A stretch of DNA of 64,000 nt from JABDBE01 sp963832245 (GTDB lineage: Bacteria; Acidobacteriota; Terriglobia; Terriglobales; Acidobacteriaceae): assembly GCA_963832245.1 (NCBI GenBank), contig CAWHTG010000003.1, positions 62,001 through 126,000 on the forward strand, given 5' to 3'. Of this stretch, positions 1-9,291 are shown piece by piece; position 1 is the first letter of the stretch, and each line of letters starts with the position of its first letter. The notes under the pieces are model-generated. The model saw nothing but the letters and a program-made list of their open reading frames with translations. It was not told where the DNA came from and ran no database searches. A program made the position numbers and the translations under genes.

Positions 1-817
1 AATAGTTGGAATAGCGGATATGCTTCACATAGTCGAAGGCGGAGAATGCGTAACCGGGCACTGAGCTCGGGGCATAGAACTTCCAGCTGATCTGCGGCTG
101 ATTCTTATTGAAAGTGTCAGCCATGGTCTGCGGATCGAGGCAAGGGAAAATGCTAAAGATGGCTCCTCCCGCATTCATCTGGGATACAAACGTATTGGGC
201 GACGCATCGCATCCCCAAACCCGGGCCGGGCCGCTAGGAGTCAATGGGATCGTAATGGTGCCTACGGCACCGGCGGCAATGGAGTACAAGTGATTGCTGT
301 AGCTGGGAGAAATGGTGGACTGGAAGGTATGATCCGACAGCACGAACTTCGTCGCGTACTGCCAGTAGTTGGGGATGTCTTGCTCGGTCATCTGGGTGTA
401 GGCTTCGTAATCGCCGTTCACATTGGAGTTGTTGTTAAGGTCAAACAAATCCAATTTGCCGCCATCGTAGGCATTGTGTGCACCCTGCCAGGTATGGTCT
501 TCGTCATGAAACATGATGTCGGGAGCACGCCACAGGGGAATGGACTGACCCGTCGAAATCAGGCCGGATTGGGCTCCCTCCACTCCAGGAAACTTTCCGA
601 AATAGTGGTCGAAACTCCGGTTTTCTTTCATGATGAAAACAACGTGCTGGATCTTTCCGTTACCCAGCAGGGCACGGACCTGATCCTGCTGCGCACCGGA
701 GATCACTTGCACACTTTGGCCGTATAAGCCGGCGCAGAGCATGAGCCCCGAAGCGGCCGAAAGAAAAAATCGTTTGAAAAAGCGGGAAGGCAGCAGACTC
801 AAAATGCGTGTATGCAT
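1..817 (-). CDS. Secreted phosphoesterase (phospholipase C / acid phosphatase type), 3' part missing
   Basis: About 272 N-terminal residues are visible; the gene runs off the left edge of the window. A hydrophobic signal peptide occupies roughly residues 11-33. Near residues 58-74 lies HVVFIMKENRSFDHYFG, the signature of the bacterial phosphoesterase family (PF04185: phospholipase C, AcpA-type acid phosphatase), whose Glu-Asn and Asp-His residues bind the catalytic metals. The visible part continues as expected for the family, with a WQGAHNAYDGGKLD segment. Known family members hydrolyse phosphate monoesters or phosphodiesters in the periplasm or outside the cell; the substrate here cannot be told. 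The ATG at 817 was chosen because it directly precedes the signal peptide and has an AAGGTTGAG stretch upstream. Confidence 0.85.
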   Translation of the reverse strand, partial: MHTRILSLLPSRFFKRFFLSAASGLMLCAGLYGQSVQVISGAQQDQVRALLGNGKIQHVVFIMKENRSFDHYFGKFPGVEGAQSGLISTGQSIPLWRAPDIMFHDEDHTWQGAHNAYDGGKLDLFDLNNNSNVNGDYEAYTQMTEQDIPNYWQYATKFVLSDHTFQSTISPSYSNHLYSIAAGAVGTITIPLTPSGPARVWGCDASPNTFVSQMNAGGAIFSIFPCLDPQTMADTFNKNQPQISWKFYAPSSVPGYAFSAFDYVKHIRYSNY

Positions 818-997
818 ATAGCTCAACCTTTATGTTGACGTCAGTGACAGGGGATATGACGGCAAGCAAGAACCAAACTGGGAAGCCACAGAGATACTGG
901 CTCGGGGTTCATTATTTGGGTAATTCTTGACTGTCGAAGTGGCCTCTGTCAACGTGAAAAAAATTGCGCATCGCGAGGCCAGCCGTCTTACTTGAGA

Positions 998-1044
998 GTC
1001 AGGCGAACCACCGATCGGTCCACCCGATAGCGGTTTCGCCTGAC
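998..1044 (-). terminator. Hairpin downstream of the NHL-repeat gene
   Basis: Perfect 10-bp inverted repeat (GTCAGGCGAA at 998-1007 against TTCGCCTGAC at 1035-1044) with a 27-nt loop that itself contains CCGATCGG. It begins 13 bases past the stop of the NHL-repeat gene. No T-run follows on the minus strand, so it may be an RNA-stabilising hairpin or a weak terminator. Confidence 0.4.
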
Positions 1045-1057
1045 GCGTTCCCTATCT

Positions 1058-3613
1058 CTAATCGCCTACGCCAGTCAGTTTGATGACTTGCGGGCTGTGA
1101 TAAGCGTTGTCGGTGATGGCAATGGATCCATTGTGCGTACCTTTACTGGTCGGTGTGAAATAAACCGTAAAGGTACATGTCACAGGAGCAGCTGCGTCGC
1201 TCGGAGGAATCGTGGCCGGGCAATTGTTGGTCTGCGAGAAATCCCCGGAGACCTTAATGTTGCTGATGGCCATATCGTCTGCGCCCGTATTCTGCAACCT
1301 AACGGGCTGGGGCGCGCTCTTGGTACCGACCTTCTGGTCTCCGAAGTTGAGTGATGTGGGGTTCAAAGTGGCAACACCAATCAGCGGGACGGCGCGAATA
1401 CGGTTGTTGCCGGCGTCGGCGATGAGCAGCCTTTCGTTCCCGTCCACGGCCAGGCCGATATTGTCGATGTGAGCTTTGTTGGCCGCGCCACCATCTCCAT
1501 CAAAGCCATAGAACCACCACTGCGTATCGTTGCCGGCAACAGTGATGATGGTTCCGCTGCCCAAGTCGACCCTCTGCACCAGCGGGTTGTTGCCACCGCC
1601 AATGAAGAGGTTTCCTCGCCCATCGAGAGCCACCTCATTGGGATACCAGCGAGTGGCGTTGAGCGCAGGGCCGCCGTCACCGCCAAAGTTATATCCACCA
1701 TTGAACGCGTAGGTGAGGATGGTGCCCACGGGATACTTTTGCTTTACATCTCCGCATCCGCCGACAACTCCGATCACGCAACGGATAACGTTGTTGTCTG
1801 CGTCAGCGATGTATAAGTTGTCGCTGGCGTCAACCGCGACGCCGAAGGGAGTGTTTAGTTGGGCTGATCTAGCCGGTCCGCCGTCTCCAGAATAGCCGGC
1901 TGTGCCATTTCCGGCGACGGCTGTAAGGGTGCTTCCACTCAGCTGCCAAATTACCTGGGCCGCGGGATCGGCGATGAACAGGTTGCCTGCATGGTCGACA
2001 GAGACGTTACTAGGCAGGGTCACACCGTCGCTGCCGGCCACGGTGGTGATGGTTCCAGCGAAGTTAACTTCCCGGATCACGCCGTTGTAGGAATCGGCGA
2101 TGAAAATATCGCCGCTGCCATCGACAGCCAGGCCAAACTGGGAACTCAAGGTAGCGCTCAAAGCGGGCCCGTTGTCTCCGGTATAACCGCTATTGCCGTT
2201 GCCAGCTACGGTGGCGATGTCACCAGGCTGGATTTGTACACCAGCCACTGTAATGGCGCTGCTTTGGGTATTGACGACACGTATCCGGTTGTTGGAGGTG
2301 TCGGCAATGTAATAGTTGTTGGAGGAATCGACCACCACCTGATAAGGGTTGGCCAGCATGGCATAGGTTCCGGAGGCCGATTGGCCATCTCCGCCACTGC
2401 CGCTGCCCATGAACGTATTGATGACGCCTCCCGTGACTTCCCGAATTCGCTGGTTACCGGTGTCGGAGATGAATACTTTGCCGGTTGCGTCGGCATATAC
2501 GCCATTCGGGGTTGAGAGTTGAGCGCTAAGGGGCGCACCGCCATCGCCCGCGAAGCCATATTCGCCAGTGCCTGCGAAAGCGTTGATGGTTGTTCCAGTT
2601 ATGAGCCGGACGCGATGATCTCTCGTATCCGCGATGTATACGTTGCCATTACCATCCACGGAGACTGCCCGGGGAGCCGCGAGCAGAGCACTGGTCGCGG
2701 AACCGCCATCGCCGCAAGCATTGGTGCCGCTGCTGCACAAGACCCCAGTACCGGCAATGGTAGTGATGATGAACTTGCTGCCCACCATGCGAATCCTGTT
2801 GTCCTGGGTATCTGCGATGTAGAGGTGCCCTGTTTTGTCCAGCGCAATACCCATGGGCGTCTTCAAGGATGACTGATTTGCTTTGCCACCGTCGCCGCAG
2901 GGGTTGGTAGGAGAAGGGCAGGCCGAGTTGGGATTCCCGGCGTAGTTCACGATGATGCCCGTTTTCGCATTCGTTCCCGAGCCGCAACCGTGAAGGGCCA
3001 TGACCACGCAGCGGACCCGGTTGTCGCCAGTGTCCGCGATGAAGATGTTACCGTTGCTATCGACGGCGACACCTTTGGGAGCATTGAGCTTGGCATTGAC
3101 GGCCGGTGCAAGATCCCCGCAGTTGCCTCCGAGACAAGGTTTGCTGGTCCCGGCCACCGTGGAGAGATTCCCGCTCGTGTCCACTTTGCGAATGGCATTG
3201 TTTCCGGTATCTGCGATGTAGACGTTGCCATGGCTATCGGCGGCCAACCCGGAGGGGGACCATAAAGGAGAGGTCGTTGCCTTCTGCACAATTTTGTGGA
3301 ATGTGATGTAGCCGGTTCCCGCATACACCGTCACCGCTCCCGTACTCTTATTCCATTGGAGAACGTATTGCGCACTTGGCGGCGCCACGTAAATGTTCCC
3401 GCTGGGATCCTCTACCACCGCAGTCGGTCCCGGCACGTCGGCGTTCAAGGCGCTGGGGCTAATGGTGCCACCGCCCGCAATGGTGTTGATTTTGTTCTGT
3501 CCGTCGGCAGGCAACGTCGACAAAACCACCAAAATGACAAGTGCGCCCGCAAACTGTGAAATCCATCGGCGGTTGTGGGCAGAGAAATGGATAGAAAGGG
3601 AAAAGGCTAACAT
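1058..3613 (-). CDS. Secreted NHL-repeat beta-propeller protein with C-terminal ASH (choice-of-anchor D) domain
   Basis: 851 residues. A signal peptide is visible at residues 1-38 (hydrophobic core AGALVILVVLSTLPA). Residues from about 50 to 740 hold twelve degenerate NHL units of the type GNVYIADTGNNAIRKV, separated by linkers containing TVAGNG...GDGGPA; this would fit two six-bladed propellers. The last 100 residues (from LNPTSLNFGDQKVGTKSA) form an immunoglobulin-like ASH/choice-of-anchor D domain. Such proteins are abundant in Acidobacteria; a role in surface binding is assumed, not shown. The ATG at 3613 was chosen because it gives a clean signal peptide and has GGAG about 9 bases upstream; a longer frame to 3739 would put 42 unrelated residues first. 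Confidence 0.85.
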   Translation of the reverse strand: MLAFSLSIHFSAHNRRWISQFAGALVILVVLSTLPADGQNKINTIAGGGTISPSALNADVPGPTAVVEDPSGNIYVAPPSAQYVLQWNKSTGAVTVYAGTGYITFHKIVQKATTSPLWSPSGLAADSHGNVYIADTGNNAIRKVDTSGNLSTVAGTSKPCLGGNCGDLAPAVNAKLNAPKGVAVDSNGNIFIADTGDNRVRCVVMALHGCGSGTNAKTGIIVNYAGNPNSACPSPTNPCGDGGKANQSSLKTPMGIALDKTGHLYIADTQDNRIRMVGSKFIITTIAGTGVLCSSGTNACGDGGSATSALLAAPRAVSVDGNGNVYIADTRDHRVRLITGTTINAFAGTGEYGFAGDGGAPLSAQLSTPNGVYADATGKVFISDTGNQRIREVTGGVINTFMGSGSGGDGQSASGTYAMLANPYQVVVDSSNNYYIADTSNNRIRVVNTQSSAITVAGVQIQPGDIATVAGNGNSGYTGDNGPALSATLSSQFGLAVDGSGDIFIADSYNGVIREVNFAGTITTVAGSDGVTLPSNVSVDHAGNLFIADPAAQVIWQLSGSTLTAVAGNGTAGYSGDGGPARSAQLNTPFGVAVDASDNLYIADADNNVIRCVIGVVGGCGDVKQKYPVGTILTYAFNGGYNFGGDGGPALNATRWYPNEVALDGRGNLFIGGGNNPLVQRVDLGSGTIITVAGNDTQWWFYGFDGDGGAANKAHIDNIGLAVDGNERLLIADAGNNRIRAVPLIGVATLNPTSLNFGDQKVGTKSAPQPVRLQNTGADDMAISNIKVSGDFSQTNNCPATIPPSDAAAPVTCTFTVYFTPTSKGTHNGSIAITDNAYHSPQVIKLTGVGD

Positions 3614-3991
3614 CGGGTATGCTCCGTGAGACTCTCGCAAGGGGAACAACTGCGCGAGCCGAAAATTTGACACCAACGATAAATTCTTGAGCTGTGCGCT
3701 GTCAAGCGCACGCTCGTGGAAATCACGATCGACAGCCAACGTTCAACATCAACGGAAACCGCTTCGGTCCTGCCTCACTGGGGCACGCGCATTACCAAAC
3801 TTTCACATCGACCAATCTGCGGCTATTCACGTATGTATATAAAAGAAAGGTAGAAAACTCATTGTCGAACGGCTTTCGAAGGTGGGCCTCGCCTGATTCC
3901 GGAACCCGATATGCACTATCTTGCACAGCCCCTCGTCAGTCAGATACCCGGGACGGTGCACGGGAATCCGGAGAAAGCCGCCGGAGTGAGC
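3614..3991. other. 378-bp stretch without a recognised gene
   Basis: Separates the start of the NHL gene from the end of the carrier-protein gene, both on the minus strand, so it must hold the NHL gene promoter. It contains an AT-rich patch around 3830-3855 (TATGTATATAAAAGAAAGG) and a small hairpin (GTGCGC/GCGCAC around 3692-3710). No open frame here looks like protein. Confidence 0.5.
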
Positions 3992-4291
3992 CTAGCGGCG
4001 TTCGCCGGTCGCGGCGCTCGCATAGCTGTCGGCTTTGGCCCCGTTCTTGTGTTTGAGTATCAGGGCAGCAACTCGACGAATGCTGCGGAAGTTCTCCATT
4101 TCGAAGTCCTCAATATCGATATGAGTGCCAAACGTCTGTTCGATGTGCAAGAGCAGTTCGACAAACTTTTGCGAATCAAGGATGCCGGTTTCAAACAAAT
4201 CGGTCTCCTCGGAAGGAACTTCGACGTTCAGCTTCTCGGCAAGCAGGCCTGCGATCTCACCCTGAATTCGGTTGTACTCGATATTATCCAT
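3992..4291 (-). CDS. Stand-alone acyl/aminoacyl carrier protein, DltC-like
   Basis: 99 residues, a single phosphopantetheine-binding domain. The 4'-phosphopantetheine serine is in LFETGILDSQKFVELLL, around residue 40; the GxLDS form with a following VELL helix is closer to DltC (D-alanyl carrier protein) than to the GGHSL form of NRPS modules. The last 15 residues are a charged tail. The ATG follows the stop codon of the formyltransferase with no spacer (TAA-ATG), so the two are almost certainly translationally coupled. With the DltA-like ligase at 6591-8231 it could form an activate-and-carry pair that supplies an acyl or aminoacyl group; the cargo is unknown. Confidence 0.85.
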   Translation of the reverse strand: MDNIEYNRIQGEIAGLLAEKLNVEVPSEETDLFETGILDSQKFVELLLHIEQTFGTHIDIEDFEMENFRSIRRVAALILKHKNGAKADSYASAATGERR

Positions 4292-5245
4292 TTAGATCAC
4301 ACTCATCTTAGGTTGACTGGAGGAACGGAACCGAGCGCCTGACCTGAGGACGTCAGACGCAGCAAGATAAGAGTCTCCTTTCTTAAGTTTCTTTACCAAC
4401 ACCCATTCGTCTCCGGCCGCTACCAACGCGCCGGCGCTGGAAACCTGCCCTACAGTGCCCGGCGCAGCGTTCGCAACCAGCCCGGTGCGGGAAGCTTTGA
4501 TTACTCCCAATTCGTCATCTTCCAACCGCGAGGTTGCATGACCCCAGGGAGAGCGGAACGGAAAATAATCGCAAGCGCGGACGAAGTTCACGATGGTTTC
4601 CGCGGGATCGAGCCAGCATAGCTGTCCGCCTTGCGGAACTTCAGCGCCAAAGTACTCGCGCTGGCTAAGATCCTGGGGCACCAGTTTCAGATTGCCGGGG
4701 GTGGCCGAGAGCGTGTCCAGAAGCTTTAGCATAAGTGCCACGCCGCGCTGAGTGCACTTCATGCTCAAAGTAAGCGCCGTGTCTTCATCTGCAATGGGAA
4801 ATACTTCCTGCAACGCCGTGGCTCCAGTATCTATACCAGCTTCCATTTTGTGAACTGTGACTCCGTGCTCTTTCTCACCCCGGTAGATGGCCCAACTAAC
4901 CGAGTTCAGCCCAGCGTAGCGCGGCAACGGTGCCGGGTGCAGATTGTAGGCGCCCAACCGGGGCACGGCCAGCACAGATGGATGAACGATGTACAGCGAA
5001 TGCACGTTCAGCAAGAGGTCGACCGGTTCGGCGGCCAGCGATTCGGCCAGGGAGGGATCTTTCACCAGCTCCGCGGGCCAGGTCTTATAACCCAAATTCT
5101 GCGCAAGCTTCCAGAGACTGCTTCCCTCACCGCGCGAAGTTTCCGGAGTCAAAGTCAGAACTCCGATCACGCGATGATGGGTGCGGGACAAGGCCTTGAG
5201 CACTTGCCATCCAGCTATTTCCTCCGCCACTAGAACGATATTCAT
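4292..5245 (-). CDS. Formyltransferase of the methionyl-tRNA / sugar N-formyltransferase superfamily
   Basis: 317 residues. The N-terminal formyl-transferase fold is recognisable from NLHPAPLPRYAGLNSVSWAI (about residues 98-117), which carries the catalytic Asn and His, and from MEAGIDTGA with the third catalytic residue, Asp. These bind N10-formyl-tetrahydrofolate. The C-terminal third (LCWLDPAETIVNFVRAC) resembles the C domain of Fmt and ArnA-type enzymes. Because it sits among NRPS and polysaccharide genes, N-formylation of a cluster product (a peptide amine or an amino sugar) is more likely than housekeeping Fmt; this is inference. The ATG at 5245 is preferred over the TTG just upstream. 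No Shine-Dalgarno sequence is obvious. Confidence 0.85.
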   Translation of the reverse strand: MNIVLVAEEIAGWQVLKALSRTHHRVIGVLTLTPETSRGEGSSLWKLAQNLGYKTWPAELVKDPSLAESLAAEPVDLLLNVHSLYIVHPSVLAVPRLGAYNLHPAPLPRYAGLNSVSWAIYRGEKEHGVTVHKMEAGIDTGATALQEVFPIADEDTALTLSMKCTQRGVALMLKLLDTLSATPGNLKLVPQDLSQREYFGAEVPQGGQLCWLDPAETIVNFVRACDYFPFRSPWGHATSRLEDDELGVIKASRTGLVANAAPGTVGQVSSAGALVAAGDEWVLVKKLKKGDSYLAASDVLRSGARFRSSSQPKMSVI

Positions 5246-5271
5246 CAAAACGTGATCGACGCCGAATGCGT

Positions 5272-6507
5272 TTATCGGGAACTGACGCGCTTCGCTTCAA
5301 CGGCGGGAACCGAGTTGCTGGAAACGATTTCCTGGCAAACTCTTTGCGCCACCAATTGCCCAGCAAGCTTGTGCCCCAGTTCATTAAGCAATCCCTGATG
5401 ATCGGCAGAACGCTGACCGTGAACGTAGACCTGGTGCTCCTCCGCATATCTTTGAAGAAAGGGCGCCAGATTGAGGACGGGAATTCCCCGCGATATCGCG
5501 AACTGTTGAATCCGGTGGTCGGGGTAAAAAAGGTCCGAGATGCCGACGCGTTGCATAAGCTTCTGCCGCTCAACCGGATTCGGTTCTACCTGAACGCTGC
5601 TGCTTAGAGTCAAGAGCAAGAACTTCGAGCCGCGCGCCAAAACCTCGCTGTTCATCTCAGCAATTAAGTCTTCGCTTACGCGCCAGGCATTCTGCCACGC
5701 CGGATCGGTCGAATCACGATACAGAGCCGGTGATAGCCCCATGCCCGTCGGGATCAATCCGTCGATGTTTCCGTAGCGCAGATAGTTTGTCCCCGCGGCG
5801 GCGACTTGCAGGAGCCGGGAATGCTTGATCGACCAGGAAGATAGATCGTTCCACAGCCAACGTGCACGAGTTCCGGGTGCGCGCACGAAGGAATCATCCA
5901 GGACAAGCTTCCCGTCCTCCTCCACGAAATAGGGGCGATATGGATCCTGCTGCAGGGCACGGGAGTTTTTATAGACGTTGTTGCCAGTGTCGAAGGCCAG
6001 GATTACAAGGTCTGGAGAATATGGCCACACTCTTTCACGCAACCGCAAAAGTTCCTGCGCGGTGGTGAAACTGTTAACGCCAAAGTTCATTACCTCGACG
6101 GTCTGGCCGTGCAGGGACGGGCAACCGGACAACTCTTGTTCCAATACCGAGGAGTAGTCCTTTTCCATCGGCACCTGCAGCGCTTCGGTGTAAGAGTCTC
6201 CAAGAACCGCGATGCGAAATGTGTTGGGCGGCTTTTGCAACGCATGCTCGCGATCTCGCAGACCCTGGCTGTTGATCTGCACGGGTACATCGTATTCCAC
6301 CGTGTGCCATAAGCCTTGCGCTCCCGGTCGCGGTGCTATTCCAGTGTGTGGGTCCCAGGTGAAGAACAAATCCTTGCCGCCGGTAGGATAACCGACGTGA
6401 GCGATGCGGAGGCCAATTTCCGCCACGACCAATGCACAGACGACCCAACCGATCCAGACCAGAATTTTTTGCGATCGCTGTTGCGTCATCCGTTGTTGTG
6501 CGAACAC
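5272..6507 (-). CDS. Membrane-anchored SGNH/GDSL-type hydrolase or acyltransferase
   Basis: 411 residues from a GTG at 6507; an ATG 18 bases further in is an alternative. One N-terminal transmembrane helix (LVWIGWVVCALVVAEIGLRI, about residues 15-34) is followed by an exported domain. FRIAVLGDSYTEALQV near residue 104 carries the SGNH nucleophile (GDS), and NFGVNSF near residue 145 fits block II. Near the C-terminus SADHQGLLNELGH gives the Asp-x-His block V with Asp around residue 368. Proteins of this type deacetylate or acylate polysaccharides, and DltD, which acts with DltA and DltC, shares the fold. Together with the adjacent DltA- and DltC-like genes this suggests transfer of a carrier-bound group outside the membrane. 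No DltB-like MBOAT protein is present in the window. Confidence 0.75.
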   Translation of the reverse strand: MFAQQRMTQQRSQKILVWIGWVVCALVVAEIGLRIAHVGYPTGGKDLFFTWDPHTGIAPRPGAQGLWHTVEYDVPVQINSQGLRDREHALQKPPNTFRIAVLGDSYTEALQVPMEKDYSSVLEQELSGCPSLHGQTVEVMNFGVNSFTTAQELLRLRERVWPYSPDLVILAFDTGNNVYKNSRALQQDPYRPYFVEEDGKLVLDDSFVRAPGTRARWLWNDLSSWSIKHSRLLQVAAAGTNYLRYGNIDGLIPTGMGLSPALYRDSTDPAWQNAWRVSEDLIAEMNSEVLARGSKFLLLTLSSSVQVEPNPVERQKLMQRVGISDLFYPDHRIQQFAISRGIPVLNLAPFLQRYAEEHQVYVHGQRSADHQGLLNELGHKLAGQLVAQRVCQEIVSSNSVPAVEAKRVSSR

Positions 6508-6590
6508 CTTTCGATTATTTACAGAATACTGCCGCCGCGGGATCTGAACGGAGATCCTGCCAGGTCCGTTGACTTAAGTGGCGGGGAGGT

Positions 6591-8231
6591 TCAGTGGCCC
6601 GCGCCTGAAGTGGCGGGCGAAGGTGGAGCTGCCGCTAAGAGGGGAAATTCATTGGCCAGTTGGCTAGCGAACAGCTCTCGGATCTGCCGGCGGTCGATCT
6701 TGCCGTTTGTATTCTTCGGGAGTTGGTCCAGGCGCATCCAGCGCGCCGGAAGCATGTATGACGGAAGCAATCGGTTCAACTTCTTGCGGACTGAAGAGTG
6801 ACTCGTTTCGGCATCGCGGGCAACGTAGGCGGAACAGATGAGAGTACCTTCGAACCCGTCGGTCGGCATGGCAACCACGGCACACTCTTTCAATTCTTCC
6901 AGCGTGTTCAGCGCAGCTTCGACCTCGCCCAGTTCGATGCGGTGCCCCCGGCTCTTGATCTGCGAATCGGAGCGTCCCATAAAATAAACCAGCCCATCGG
7001 GGCCGATACATGCGAGGTCGCCAGTCTTATAGATACGGCCGCCACTGTACGGCAAGAATGCTTGAGCGGACTTCTCGGGATCTCGCCAGTAGCCGGGGCT
7101 GAGCCCCACTCCTCCGATGTAAAGATCTCCCGGAGCGCCCTGGGGCACGGGTCGAAGCTGTTCATCCAAAACCAGCAGTTCCTCCCCGGCGCAGGCGGTG
7201 CCGATCGGAATGGATGCATTGTCCTCGGCCGGGCAACTTGGGATCGTATAGTAGCTGCTGGCAATGGTGGCTTCAGTCGGGCCGTAGAGATTAGTAAAGG
7301 CGACGTCAGGCAGCCGCTTCATCCAGTAAACCAGTGCTGGCGTAGGAAACACTTCGCCACACCAAAGCAGACGTTTGAGAGAAGGGAAGTCCCGGAACTT
7401 CAGAACATCAAACTTCGCCATATAGTGCAGAACCGAGGGTACGGAAAACCATTGGGTTAGCTCGGAGGTTCGGATGAACTCCGCGACTTCGTTGGGCATC
7501 GGAACTAAGTCTGGGGGCACAAGATGAAGCTGTGCTCCCACGGAGAAGGCGCCAAAGATGTCGAAGGTCGCAAGATCGAAATGGAGCGGCGGATGACCGG
7601 AAACCCGATCCGACGAGTGCATGCCGAAGTAGCGCGTTGCCCATTCGACAAAATGAATTACGTTCGAGTGGGTGATGAGCACGCCCTTAGGATCCCCAGT
7701 CGAGCCGGAAGTATAGAGAATATGAGCGATGTCCTCCGGGCCGTTTTGGCACACCACCGGAGCGGAAGAGCAACTCTCCAAGTCGGCCCGGTGAAAGATC
7801 GTGGTAAAACCATCACCATCGGCCGCAAAATCGTCCATCCAACCCACTCCTGGCGGTTGCGCAAGCGGGTGTAGTGCCTTGAGTTCGGCTAGCAACTTGG
7901 AGGTAGCCCCAACCGCAAGCACACATCGCGGGTCGCTCGATTGCAAGATCTTTACCACTCTTGCGGCTGGGCTGGCAGTGTCGATCGGGACATGAATGCA
8001 ATCTGCCTTGAGAATGCCGATCAAGGCTACCAGCGCGGTGGGAGATTTCGGGATCGCAAAGGCGACGCGGTCGCCTTTTTGGCAGCCGGCCGATTTCAAC
8101 ATTCGAGCGAGCTGATTGCTCAGTTGGTCGAGTTCTCCGTAGGTCAGACTCTGATCGCGCAGCACGACAGCGACAGAGTTAGGGCTCCGTTTCGCCTGTG
8201 CCGATACCCCATCCTGCAACAATCGCTTCAC
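6591..8231 (-). CDS. Stand-alone adenylating enzyme, DltA-like (amino-acid or acyl AMP ligase)
   Basis: 546 residues: an adenylation domain and nothing else. Core motifs: ILYTSGSTGDPKG (about residues 171-183), NLYGPTEAT, YKTGDLA, GRSDSQIKSRGHRIE and NTNGKIDRR with the catalytic Lys near the end. LLWCGEVFPTPALVYWMKRL resembles the D-alanine:carrier ligase DltA more than NRPS A domains. Read against the usual pocket positions I get D-L-F-S-L-C-L-I-A-K, which I cannot assign. There is no carrier domain, so the DltC-like protein at 3992-4291 is the natural partner. The start is a GTG that overlaps the stop of the upstream monooxygenase (GTGA); longer in-frame starts would lie inside that gene. 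Overlap implies translational coupling. Confidence 0.85.
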   Translation of the reverse strand: MKRLLQDGVSAQAKRSPNSVAVVLRDQSLTYGELDQLSNQLARMLKSAGCQKGDRVAFAIPKSPTALVALIGILKADCIHVPIDTASPAARVVKILQSSDPRCVLAVGATSKLLAELKALHPLAQPPGVGWMDDFAADGDGFTTIFHRADLESCSSAPVVCQNGPEDIAHILYTSGSTGDPKGVLITHSNVIHFVEWATRYFGMHSSDRVSGHPPLHFDLATFDIFGAFSVGAQLHLVPPDLVPMPNEVAEFIRTSELTQWFSVPSVLHYMAKFDVLKFRDFPSLKRLLWCGEVFPTPALVYWMKRLPDVAFTNLYGPTEATIASSYYTIPSCPAEDNASIPIGTACAGEELLVLDEQLRPVPQGAPGDLYIGGVGLSPGYWRDPEKSAQAFLPYSGGRIYKTGDLACIGPDGLVYFMGRSDSQIKSRGHRIELGEVEAALNTLEELKECAVVAMPTDGFEGTLICSAYVARDAETSHSSVRKKLNRLLPSYMLPARWMRLDQLPKNTNGKIDRRQIRELFASQLANEFPLLAAAPPSPATSGAGH

Positions 8232-9289
8232 TTCGAAACCATCTGCTGAGCACGGGCGAACGCCAGGTTCGTGTGCTGCAGTTCCTCCGCGCTTTGTGGA
8301 ATGTCTAAAATGAAAGTGCGAAAGCCTTGTGCGATGTACCGGCTCAACTCGACGGCCACCTGCTGATGGCTTCCCACCAGATAGGGACAGAAAGTGTTGT
8401 AATTCTCGAAGGGCCACAGCCAATAGGGGCTGCCATTCGACTTTGAGACTGCCGCAAGCTCCGATAATTGCTTGTGCCACTGCGAATCGGAGGTTTTCAT
8501 GGCCAACTGGTGAGTCAGTTGTCCCTTTCGATCTCCGGGAAAGCGAGCGTGGGCGACTTGCCAGGCATCCCCTGCAAGGTCACGAGCAATGATCCCAACG
8601 CGAATGCCAGAATCCACCGTCTTATCGCAGTCTCCTTCCTGCTCGGTTGCTTGCGGGTACTTCATTGCGATGGCGCCAAGTGCAGCGGCCGCAGCCATGC
8701 CGGCTTCGGACGAGCCGGAAACGATCACCCCAGGGAATAGTTTAGGATCCAGAGGCGGGGTCATGCGGAGCTTTTCGACGGTATAGAACTCCCCATGGTA
8801 GGTAACCGGGTTCGGACTGCGGAGCAAGTCCTCGATGATGGTCGTATACTCAACCAGCCGGGCATACCGCTTATCGTGAGGGGTTGAATCGCCAATGGCT
8901 ACCAGATCGTTCTTGAATCCTCCCGCCAGCATGTTCAGGTAAATACGGCGCCCATAAAGGTGACCGAGGGAGGCAACCATCTTTGCCACCGTGTAGGGGT
9001 GCATGTACAGAGGTTGTATCGCCACCAGAGGACAGAGGGTCGCCGTGTTCTGGATGATGACTTGCCCGACTAACCAAGGATCGACGAGCGAGTTGTCCGT
9101 GTAAATGAGGATTCCTTCGAAACCTGCTTGTTCGCTCCATTGCGCTATCTGGACCAACCTGGGTAAATAGGACTCCCTGGAAACGTCCCGTGACTGGGGC
9201 GCAGTCGAAAAGATTCTGACTGCATCCGAGTTGGATAGGGACTGCATCATCATTCCGCCAGATTTTGTTTGCAGATCACCGAGCGCCAT
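8228..9289 (-). CDS. LLM-class flavin-dependent oxidoreductase (bacterial-luciferase-like monooxygenase)
   Basis: 353 residues with a luciferase-like TIM barrel: WSEQAGFEGILIYTDNSLVDPW near the N-terminus, HPYTVAKMVASLGHLYGRRI, LNMLAGGFKNDLVAIGD and RYARLVEYTTIIEDLL follow the pattern of alkanesulfonate monooxygenase (SsuD)-type members of PF00296. These use reduced FMN and oxygen for hydroxylation or oxidation. Such enzymes recur in NRPS clusters as tailoring oxygenases, which is the likely role here, but the substrate is not evident. It starts 2 bases after the stop of the large synthetase and its own stop overlaps the start of the adenylating enzyme, so the three are one transcription unit. 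Confidence 0.85.
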   Translation of the reverse strand: MALGDLQTKSGGMMMQSLSNSDAVRIFSTAPQSRDVSRESYLPRLVQIAQWSEQAGFEGILIYTDNSLVDPWLVGQVIIQNTATLCPLVAIQPLYMHPYTVAKMVASLGHLYGRRIYLNMLAGGFKNDLVAIGDSTPHDKRYARLVEYTTIIEDLLRSPNPVTYHGEFYTVEKLRMTPPLDPKLFPGVIVSGSSEAGMAAAAALGAIAMKYPQATEQEGDCDKTVDSGIRVGIIARDLAGDAWQVAHARFPGDRKGQLTHQLAMKTSDSQWHKQLSELAAVSKSNGSPYWLWPFENYNTFCPYLVGSHQQVAVELSRYIAQGFRTFILDIPQSAEELQHTNLAFARAQQMVSK

Positions 9290-9291
9290 GG

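Noticed and set aside
660..869. A 69-codon minus-strand frame near the start of the window
   Set aside because: It is an out-of-frame shadow of the phosphoesterase gene, whose own frame carries the signal peptide and metal-binding motif.
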